From assembly GCA_963931865.1 (NCBI GenBank), contig OZ007516.1, positions 5,491,897 through 5,555,896 of the forward strand: a stretch of DNA of 64,000 bases. The letters are read 5' to 3'. The notes below the pieces were generated by a model, which did no database searches, was not told the DNA's origin, and saw only the letters and a program-made list of their open reading frames with translations. Source of the DNA: Axinella damicornis (lineage: Eukaryota > Porifera > Demospongiae > Axinellida > Axinellidae). Shown here in pieces: positions 51,089-61,117 of the stretch (position 1 is its first letter; each line of letters starts with the position of its first letter). The position numbers and the translations under genes were made by a program.

Positions 51089-52024
51089 TAACTGAAGTGC
51101 ATAACATGAAAATGTTTTGCAGACAATTCCAACAAGCACTTTGGACTGTTTACAGATAGCAAATGTCACCAAAGCTACGATGGACTATCTCTGTCTCTGT
51201 TTAAAAGTTGCTTCATAGGCTGTTGAGGTCAAAGGTCACATGCATATATCAACAAACACCCCACCTGTAGCTATACTCAGCTGGATGATGGCCTATGACC
51301 GCCACTTTGAAGAGCCGTTCTCTAGTGACGAGCAGCTTACATTTACAAAGGGCCAATATGTAGCCGTGTACCAAATAGCAGTTCAGCACCTCGTTGACTT
51401 GCCTAGACTAGACTATAGTGTATACTGTCAGAGATAGTTAAATGACAGCACCTACGTATGTATACATTCTACAGCACGATCATAAAAAATTGTGGGTGAA
51501 AAATTTTGTTACTCGGTGACCTACGAAAATTGGCACCCCACAAAATTAACCCGTTATACAGTATTTGTTGGATGAGTGCTTACATGAATGGTATTCATAG
51601 GGTGCTTGTTTCTATTGGTGCCTATAATATTATGCTTGTTTGTATGAGTGCTTATTATTATTGCATTCCAGCCTGTTGAGTGGCAGCACTGTGGGTATAT
51701 AAGGGTACTTCACCTCATTCATTGGTGGTCTATGACTTTATACAAGAGGGATAGTGTTTGATGTGCATTGGCAGAGATGTCATGTAAATTATAGCTGCAC
51801 TGAATCCTGTAGACATTCCATGTGTAGCTATATGTTGTTTGTGGCAGCCTTGCCAATAATAAATTATCAACATCCCTAGTATGCTAGTGTCAACCATTCC
51901 TATGCTCTTGTGTGTTCATGTAGAGTGTGTTGTCTGGCTACAAGTGTGTATCTCAACTATCATGCTATAATAGAATGGACTGTTTCAATGGTGACCATTC
52001 TGATGTGTTCTTGTTGTCATGCAG

Positions 52025-52126
52025 GAACTGCCGACTGGAAGTGGTCAAATTCCTGATAGAGGTAGCCAAGTATGACCCTCAGTGTGTGGATCATGAGGGC
52101 GAGACTCCACTGCACATTGCTTGCAG
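52025..52126 (+). CDS. Gene 2, exon 7 (ankyrin repeat, unit D)
   Basis: 102 nt, phase 2/2. NCRLEVVKFLIEVAKYDPQ, then HEGETPLHIACR. Confidence 0.85.
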
Positions 52127-52869
52127 GTATGTTCATCCTTCCCAGTACTGATTGCTCCACAGTGCACTAAAGTGTGTGTAAGCCAGAGCAATGCTAAGAG
52201 TAATGTATGTACAGACATCAACCTCACACTCATTTTCTTGGTGACTATTCAGCAGTTGAATCACCTACATCTTGATTGGCTTCAATTAATGTGCCTAGAC
52301 CCTGTATGTGAATGAGTCTGCTGACTGCAGTTCTACAGTAGCCATAGATTATTTCTAGCCATTAAAATTGATACAGAATGGTTCATGGTGATGGATATGT
52401 CACCACAAACATCCCACCAATGGCATGTAATAACGTGTGACTTCTAGAGAAGAATTGGTGTTTGAGTTGTGTGTTCGTGGCTACCATGTTTATAACATTT
52501 GAGATGGCACTGTCAAGGAAGAACTACTCTACTGTGTGAGCAATAGCCCAGGAATGCAAAGGACACAGAGACAATTTTTGCATGCATAATATTTTGAGCC
52601 ATCACTTGCAAAACTTTGTCCACCCTTAAATTATCTAAGGCTATGATATCATCTCATTCCTCTCAATGATTTTACTGACAGAAACAAAGTCTGGATGTGG
52701 TTGTGGTTTGTGTGTCAAGAGGAGTGCTTGGGTACATGAGGACCACTAGCAGTGAATACAATTAGTGGTCTCAGTTGCTGTTGGAGCTTGCTAAGTGGTT
52801 GATTTACCCTTGAGTAGAGTGTACATGTATCCATTCTCTTGTCAAGGTCACTATTATTTAATGTTCAGA

Positions 52870-53427
52870 TACCTTTTAGCGCCAGTTTTTCGAGGGGGGA
52901 CAATCTTTTCGCGGATTGGCCTTTTAAAAGATTTCATGGAAATGATTTTTGCGGATTGAGGATTCTGGTTAGTCATGCCCAGTCTGATGCAGCCGCCGGG
53001 GCTGCGTGAAATTAGTAGTGTGGGGACATATGTGCACACTCATTAGTTGTTGTGACACTTGTGCGTGTTGAAACTAGCTGATCAGAGAACTGTGGCAACC
53101 GAAACGATCAGCATTGAGGCGATGGTTCGTGGGCACCACGTGTACCAAGACAGCTGGGATTCAGCTATCAGGCCTTGTACAAGAGAGCCTGGGAACCGCA
53201 AGGATCCCTTTGCTGTGGCAGTGGTAGAGATCGAGTGTTACCGTCAGTCATGTGCCAAAGAAGATATCGAGTGTGTGGTCCATGTTTGTGTGGTACAATT
53301 CACTGTCGAGTGATAGCGTCTATGTGCTACTAGTATTAAAAATTCACAAGCTTAATTTTCACGGTTCGAGATGAATCCACGAAAACCGAGAAAATTACGA
53401 ACCTCGGAAATTTGGCACTATACGGTA
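52870..53427. mobile_element. TACCGTA element with HIRAN-like fragment (copy D)
   Basis: Ends slightly decayed on the left (TACCTTTTAGCGCC). The fragment frame (53059-53313) is open over 84 codons: GHHVYQDSWDSAIRPC, REPGNRKDPFAVAVVE. Confidence 0.7.
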
Positions 53428-53664
53428 TTAGGCTTCCACCCACACTTCCATTGGTAGCAGTGCGTTTCTTGCTCAGTCACCAGGTACGTACAATGTAACC
53501 CAGGGCAACCATCAGTAGCATCCTCGGTCAGTGGATAAAATCTTCTGTGCAGTGGGTAAAAAGCATCCTCCATCCAACAGAGTAGACATATATATATGGT
53601 AGCTCACATGATCTTGAACATATTCTCTCAGGATATTACTGTATCACCATGGCAGTGATACATA

Positions 53665-54206
53665 ATTGGGGTGAGCCTGAGCGAGCCCCACACTAGTGTG
53701 ACTTCATTGTGCATTGCGTGTGTATGTTTGATGTTTAGTGGATCTTGCGCTTACCGTAAATTTTAAATCAGCGAATTTCACTTGCACGTGCACAATAATA
53801 TTCAAATTCAACTAACGACGAACTGTCTAGCTACCTAGTGTCACCTGTTCGACGAACGATGGCGACATCAAAGACGGAGACCACTCCTGGACATTGGCTA
53901 GAGCACCATGAACATTCTTCCTCCTCGGTGGCGACACTGACAAAGACGGAGACTGCTCATGGACCTACATGCACCACTGACCATGGCCGGAGTGACGTTG
54001 CTGCTAGACTGCTTCAGCTAGCTAGCTATGGGGAACCATGTAAACGTTAACCTGACTCACAGTTAAGTTGCTGTGATGTACATGAGTTTATGTTTCAAGA
54101 GTGCCATAATTTCTGTGCTCATTGCCCGGTCACATTCTGATGACAATCATGTGAATGCAACTGCTTCTTGTACACGAAAGCACTTCGCTCAGGCTCGCCC
54201 TCCAAT
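53665..54206. mobile_element. GGGGCGAGCC-type MITE (copy D)
   Basis: Same insertion as 3765-4322 and 46885-47411. Confidence 0.7.
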
Positions 54207-54663
54207 GTCCTGCATTCCACTAGTAACCATGGATGTGCTGCCAGCCCACTAGAAGTTTTATGGGATTGCAATGCTATCAGCTCTGAGAGAAGGATTACCC
54301 TTCTAATGTCCTCAATAGTAATTTTACCCACAAGGTTGTGCACTTGTGACTATTCATGCAGTGTAAGTACTGAACACTCACCAACTGGGAGCAACCTTAC
54401 AGAACATACATGATTGTAGGCAGAGGATACGTTGTGTACTATTGAGTACACAACTCTAATTTTTAGTGTAAAGTTTGTACTTGATCAGATTTAGTGGCCG
54501 GAACGAATGTGCCTGCATGAAGTTTCATTCCAGGCAAGTATTCCCAAACTCAGGAAGTAGGAAACTTAATCAACGAATGTTGGGACATGGCCTCCAGTTT
54601 GATTATGTGCTTGTGTTACTTTATTGCACCACACATTGACATGTTTAACTTCTTCCTGCACAG

Positions 54664-54780
54664 GAACATTGTCCGGTACCGGCGTCCTGAGAATAGAAGT
54701 GTTGCAGACTACCTGATTGCACAGATGGATCCAAAATGGACTGACAGGGATGGGTCAACTCTTCTGCACTTTGCCTGTCG
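54664..54780 (+). CDS. Gene 2, exon 8 (ankyrin repeat, 117 nt, unit D)
   Basis: Acceptor TTCCTGCACAG, donor CG-GTAAGT, phase 2/2. NIVRYRRPENRSVADYLIAQ, then TLLHFACR. From the TACCTGATTGCACAG stretch onward it is identical to exon 6. Confidence 0.85.
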
Positions 54781-55013
54781 GTAAGTGTTTTATTTTCCCT
54801 CACTCATCCTAAGCCTGTATATAAGGCACTGCTGCCAGTCAGTATGGAATTGTTGTATGAGTGACTGACTTGTAATCAGTATGAGGTCACTTGAGAAATG
54901 CAGTGATTTCCACAAGTGGCTGTTAAACTTGTCTTCTATCTGTCATCCTGGCAACCCGTTGCTACATCCTTGTATTAGTCCGACCCACTACACTTGTTGT
55001 TTTAATGTAGAAC

Positions 55014-55015
<2 letters not shown>

Positions 55016-55047
<32 letters not shown>
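55016..55047 (+). repeat. Poly-G tract (unit D)
   Basis: G run of about 31 nt. Confidence 0.9.
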
Positions 55048-55049
<2 letters not shown>

Positions 55050-55918
55050 GCTAAACAGTAATAATAATTACAAGCAACATGGAATTACACAGGTACTGGA
55101 ATGTTTGAACACCTTGAAATATGTCATAGATTGTGATGCTACAGTTCCCAGTATAACGAACGATTCAACCATGCCAGAAAGAAACCTGAAGTGGTTCAAG
55201 CACACCAGCTATGACACCCCCAACAAGTTTCAGCTACCAGGCTCTGCAGCTGATGTACCCTATTCCCTTTCACAAAGTCATGTGCTACAGTTCTGAGTTG
55301 TTAGGATGACAGTAAGTAGCTATGCTTTATTGATTGTGTCCACCCAGAATGACTATAGTAAAGTTTGTGTAAGTCAGAGCAATTGTACACACACCAGTGA
55401 CCTCATCCCCAAACACTTAGCTCCCACTGCGATTTCTTGATTGTGTACTTGAACTTTGAACCTAGTGAACAAAGTGGGAGAGGCTTATACAATTCCTATG
55501 TCATCAAACTGCAATGCAGACTCAATTGTGATGTACGTGGACTTGGTTTCAGTAATTATGACAATGTACCACATGTTTGGGCAAGTACTAGCATGTACTG
55601 GTTTCCTTGCAAGTTACTGTTGACTTCACGATGCAGTGCTAGTGGTGTACCACTGGAGGTGCCAGTTACAGATCTCCTTGTACAGTTGGTACGCCTGAGT
55701 ATTCAAAGTAAATATGTGCCAAACCAACCTCAGAGCAGAGCTGCTTTTGTGCTGCTACAATCAATGTCTCTTGCACATGGGCATGTTTCAATAATTACTG
55801 AAGCCATGTACAAATGTGTTTACAGCTTGTTGATGTAGGAATTGTATCCCACTTTCCTGTGATTGGTTGAAATGTCATGTGGTGAGGAAAGCAAAGCAGG
55901 AGAGAGCCTGGGAATGAG

Positions 55919-56253
55919 TAGTCTCGTGCCCAGACCCCACCCCTCACGGGAAAGAGGGTCTGGCGACTTTGCGCAGAAGCCTCGGTCTTCATTAAAAATT
56001 CATACTTTTTAGGCAGGAATTTCAGACTGCCAATGAAATCGTAGAGAATTCAATTTTGTCTTTATTAGGAGCGAGAAGTTGTAGAAAATTCAAATTTCTC
56101 TTGCAATTACGTATATCATTTCACGCGTAGGACTTCCGGTTCTGTCCGGTTTCAGGCGGTTAGCTGAGCTATGAATATTCAATGAAGACCGAGAATGTTG
56201 CTGAAAGTCACCAGACGGATATTCGTACACGTTTCCGGCTGGGCACGAGACTA
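55919..56253. mobile_element. 335-bp fold-back element (unit D)
   Basis: Duplicate of 49118-49452, with the same GGGAATGAG flanks at 55910-55918 and 56254-56262. Confidence 0.9.
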
Positions 56254-57578
56254 GGGAATGAGGGCTAGGAAATGGTGGGTTGGCCTGACCAGTTTGTATT
56301 TGATGGATTTCTGTAGGTATACCTTACACTCCTGGTAGGGGAAAAATTGTGCCGCGTAATAATTCGTTTGCACTAGCTGCCACTACCAGGTACCTCCTGG
56401 TTTGCAATCCGTGACTGTCTCATTCTCGACGTGGAAAGGAAATGCAAGCTGGTAGCCCACACCTACTAATTATAAGGTAAACGAGGATCACGTGCTGCAG
56501 TTTGTGAGTTCATCTTGTTCCGATTCTGGTTTTCCCTGACTGATCACAGTCTGGGAACAATTCAATATTGCTGCACCTTCTTTACTAGGCTCCGGCGTCA
56601 TGGTAGCAGCGGGACTCGTAGTACAGTCAAGATTAGTTTTTTAATTTTAGTGAGCTAGCCCTCTTATGTGTGGAAATTAATCAAGGACAGAGAAATTTTT
56701 CATTGTGATCCAGGCTGCTAGTACCGTCAACGGGGCTTAGCTCTCATTCCTCTGTATCATCAGCAATTCACTCACTCTTTTTTTAATTGATGGGCAGTGT
56801 AATGAGCACTCGAATAATTGCCTCACCAAATGCAGGATAAGTTTTAGTTACTGATCATGGAATGCAGTATTTCATCATACAGAACTGGACATGGGACTAG
56901 TATGCACAGCACTCAATGGTGTTGGCAGTTGTTACGTTATCCACAATATCATGGCTAAGCCAGCACTCGTGTGAGTGTAGTAAACATACATACAAGCTTG
57001 GAAATTAGGGCTCGAACCTTGATAGCCATCACACATATGTCCGTGATGAATGTATGCACATATGCAGAGTGCAGTAGACCACCTTCACCAATTTGGAGGT
57101 TGCTCAGCCTCACCTCAATCCAATGCTTTGCATGTAGCTTATGTCACATGTAGTTTGATAAACATCTCAAGGCATTGATGTTGGAGTTGTCGGCAGTATG
57201 TGACCGTGAATATGATCACTGGTTTCCCAGTATGGATGGTCACATTATTTATTCAATTCCTGAATTCCTCTCATTCTCTCAGAAAATTATCCCTATTGTT
57301 CTCAATTCCCAATACTAATTTGTACAAACAACATTTTAAATTACCGTAACATTGCATAGTCCTCTAGGGAGTTCATCAAGGTGTCAGTAAATCTGTCCAA
57401 TGTGCCTGCTGGCCCCTCCGTGTTGAATACATATGCAAAAATGATGTCATACCGCTTTGGAAAGAAATACAGCCTGTTATTCTGAAAGGCATTCCGGCAT
57501 AATTAGCCCATTCTTATTTCCTAGTGGCTCTCAGGTGCTGGGTGGGGCTTGCTAAGAGCTGATGAAACCTAACTGAAG

Positions 57579-58017
57579 CAGAGGGGGTGGGACAAGGTCC
57601 GTGCGCACGTGGTACAATTAACATTCCATAGGTATAGTGCACAATAATATACAAGAAGTATGCGGAACTAGCAGACTAGTAACAGCTCTAGCGCTGACTT
57701 ATCGCTGGGGTTCGATGGGGTTCGATCGCTTTATTGACTTCCTACCTGATGCTAAACGCTTGAGTGCGGTCGACAAGTCTGCATTCGCTGATATTCTCGG
57801 TGAGTCTGCATGGTCACTTACATAACTGCTCAGTACAGGCACGTAGTAGTGTGTAGTGGCTTATACCCAGTTCGGTCACAGTCTCTGCATAGAGGTTGCT
57901 CTTCAGGATGCGTTGAAAGTGTTAATGCAGCCTTCTTCCACGGAGAAAAGCAGTAGAACGACTTTGCATTACGTCATACAAAATGACAGTGCACGTGATC
58001 TTGTCCTACCCCCCCTG
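57579..58017. mobile_element. 439-bp CAG...CTG element (unit D)
   Basis: Duplicate of 50650-51088, flanked by TAACTGAAG at 57570-57578 and 58018-58026, with the same 62-codon frame at 57637-57825. Confidence 0.9.
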
Positions 58018-58942
58018 TAACTGAAGTGCATGACATGAAAATGTTTTGCAGACAATTCCAACAAGCACTTTGGACTGTTTACAGATAGCAAATGTCACCA
58101 AAGCTACGATGGACTATCTCTGTCTCTGTTTAAAAGTTGCTTCATAGGCTGTTGAGGTCAAAGGTCACATGCATATATCAACAGTGAGCGTCAAGGTTGG
58201 AGTTTGGTTTCTGCTCCAAATATTGGCTCTACTAAGATTAGTCCTTCAAGCAGACAAAGCGTTCTAACTAGAGCTCAATTGAAACATGGCAAAGGTACTT
58301 AACCTGACAAATGTACATGGCCTCCATGAGAAACAGTGGAGGATGCTCAAAGGTGGTTTCAGCACCCACCAAGATTCAGCCACTGCAACCTTTGTTGAAG
58401 CTCATATTATATCCATGTGACCTTTGACCTCTCAGAACTCAAAGAAAGATGCCACAGGCTAGGAAGCAACCTGAGACAGAGATGGATACAACACACTGTA
58501 GCTTTAGTCGTCAGTCCAGTCCGTAGTCCAGTATACTAGTATAACACAAGTCTGTATACCTATTTCAACCCTATGCGACTACTTCTGTAACTGGCCCTTT
58601 TGTCAGGTAGTTACGAATATCATTGTGGTCAGTTGAGGGTTGTAAATATAGATTAGACGACGGGTCCATGGAACTACAGGATTTGGAAGGCCAATAGCCA
58701 TGGACTGTAGCATTCTGAGCACTGCAAGGATGCTACTAAGGGCCCAATGCCTTCCAAACCCCATGCATAGTTTCCCGACATCTAACCAATTTAGTCTGCA
58801 GTAACGGTAACTATGTAGAGTGCTAGTGACCTGCATAGTAACAGAACAAAATTCTGGAGTCAGAGGATGTTTTTAGTAGAAAAAGGGAAGTTGGCTGCAA
58901 TCAGTACAAGACTACAGCTACAGCTGTGAGCAAGCAGACAAA

Positions 58943-59513
58943 TAGCCTCGTTCCCAGTCGCTCGGTAATTGCGGAGAAGAGCGCCTGGTATCCACTGTTC
59001 ACGCATGCGCGGGCAGTTCCGTTACATTCTCCATATAATTCATCGAGATACATAGGCTGAAATAACACGGACAAATATTTGGTAAACTATACGGCTCCAG
59101 CATCATGGGAGGCCATGGTTTCGAAGTCTGTGGACGTCGATACGCTGCTTCTGCCTTTCTGAAGTGGACGCGAAGCACGATACAAACAGTAAGACTCCAT
59201 AGCTAGATAAATTCGAACTGTCCGTATGTAGCTAACCATACACACACTTTCTTGCCGTTATGTACGCGCTGTATCGCTGTCAGTTGTTCGTCCTCAGCAC
59301 CTTTCCAACCTTACTGAGGGCGTACGGCACGGCTTGGTTGAACAGAGTTGCATCTTGTAGATGTAAACGACTCCTGTGTTACGGTCGTGCAAGACGGACT
59401 AGTATAACAGTAGTTTCCAAGTTCGCCACCAAAACCTGGGAAGCCGCACATGCACGAAGAGTGGATACCAGGCGCTCTTCTCCCCAATTACCAAGCGCCT
59501 GGGAACGAGGCTA
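58943..59513. mobile_element. 571-bp fold-back element, absent from block A
   Basis: TAGCCTCGTTCCCAG and CTGGGAACGAGGCTA ends. The flanks GCAGACAAA (58934-58942) and GCAGTCAAA (59514-59522) match at 8 of 9. Block A has the empty site GAGCAAGCAGTCAAACTCC at about 6488. The arms are shared with 32290-32878. Confidence 0.95.
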
Positions 59514-59923
59514 GCAGTCAAACTCCACCCTTTGATGCATGTACAGTGCAGCCAGATGGATCAATGTGCTATACCGTGCCAGTGAGCTGTTCAATGTCAG
59601 TACAATGCTCACCATTTGAACATATCGTCACTCTTGACATCCTTTAATCCATGCATTGTTTTGTGAACCACCTGTTGCTATGAAAGGTGTACATGAATAG
59701 CCTAGGAAGTCCATAGCTAGTTTCTACCACCACCCTGCATTTGTGGGCACTATGGGATTTAGAAATCATGCTTTTGACAAATTAGATTAATAGATCGAGC
59801 TGCAGTGGTCACGTAGAACCTGTCTTTGTCTCCTGGTAGCACATAATAGTGTTTGGCCGCCTTCAAATTATTAGTGATAGCTACTGGAAAGGATTATGCC
59901 TAAAGAGTATTGGATCTCATTAA

Positions 59924-60426
59924 CCCTTTACCAACCAATGACTGCAAAAGCCGTCATGAGACTTTCACCTTCATGATGTCACATCCGGCAATGTCCTTGA
60001 GAGATAGGCTCTGCGCCAGCAGAAAGGGCGGGGCAGGGGGAGGTGGGTGGGTGCACCCGAAGGGTGCAAACAGCATGGCCGTGTCTGGGCTCAACTTTGA
60101 ACAGCCCTTGGTTGGAGCCGGGTAGGCCATTTCTTGGGTTTTAAGCATAAATGGGCCTAGAAAACAGTGGTCTCACCTTGCAGACCCTCGAATTCCAGTG
60201 TTCAAGGCTGATTTTTCTGATAGAGCGAGTTACCGTTGCCCGAGCATCTTGATCGCGTACACGTTAACGAGTGGGTGTGGTCAGAATCACGAATGGGGAA
60301 AGCATGGCTGTGTGCAGTTCTGTGTGAAGTTTTGAGCGTGAAAACCGATGGGAACCTTATCTAGGGTATGTTTAAGTAGATTACAAGCTATAAAACTGAC
60401 CTCCAGAATCTGTGGTTGGTAAAGAG
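59924..60426. mobile_element. TTAA-flanked MITE (copy in block D)
   Basis: CCCTTTACCAACCA and TGGTTGGTAAAGAG are the ends, with TTAA at 59920-59923 and 60427-60430. Block A has the empty site CTCATTAAAGGGAC at about 6953. The interior is shared, in opposite orientation, with 8194-8690. Confidence 0.85.
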
Positions 60427-61117
60427 TTAAAGGGCACGTGCAGCTGCTATCCAACGAGGTAGCCAGGCCACTTCTAGCTGTGTCTGGAGTTGTAGAAGAG
60501 CTGAGAGAATAGTGGGCAAGCTGTGTGTGAGATCCTTAAATCTAGAGCTGAGAAGCGCCATGGCCATTAGCTCCAGCCCATGGAAAGTAGAGAAGGTATA
60601 ATTTATGTAGAAGTTAATTCAAGGTAAAATGGTACGTTGCCAGAGTGTTAACACACACCATCTGAGCTGATAGCTACAGTACAGTGACTTGAACTAAGCT
60701 CCTAACTCACACTACCCGTGGGCTGATGGCTCAGTAACGAGGTAATTATTTTGTCTTGGGAATTTTGACTTCTTGACAGTATGTACATCGGGTTTGCGAG
60801 GATAGACAAGGGCATAAAGCCTGGCTCATTCTGCAGGGAGGACTTTACACAAAACTTCAGCAAGGCACAACACTTCTCAACTTTAGCTTTAGTGCAACCC
60901 TCTCGAGGTCTTCCACAAGACTTGTATGGTGTACATAGTTCCTCTGCAACTCCAGATACAGATGGTATAACGTCTCATTGCAATGCAGTTGTAGATGATA
61001 TGTTGGCAATGTACAAAGCCTTCCAGTAGTTATTCCACTATTCCGTACTCCTCATTCTCTGTTATCAACACCAAGTTACGTAACATGCAGGTAGTGTTTC
61101 TTTGTATCTCCTTGTAG

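Larger units (their letters stand above)
44530..51253. repeat. Ankyrin-exon repeat unit, copy C (about 6.7 kb)
   Basis: Tandem with copy D, which starts at 51254; both begin with AACACCCCACCTGTAGCTAT. It contains two ankyrin exons. The right part (47915-51240) is nearly identical to 54710-58170, while the left part is visibly diverged. Confidence 0.9.
51254..58182. repeat. Ankyrin-exon repeat unit, copy D (about 6.9 kb)
   Basis: Tandem with copy C. It retains about 126 bp at 56623-56748 that copy C lacks and copy A keeps. It runs on into block-A-like sequence to the end of the window. Confidence 0.9.
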
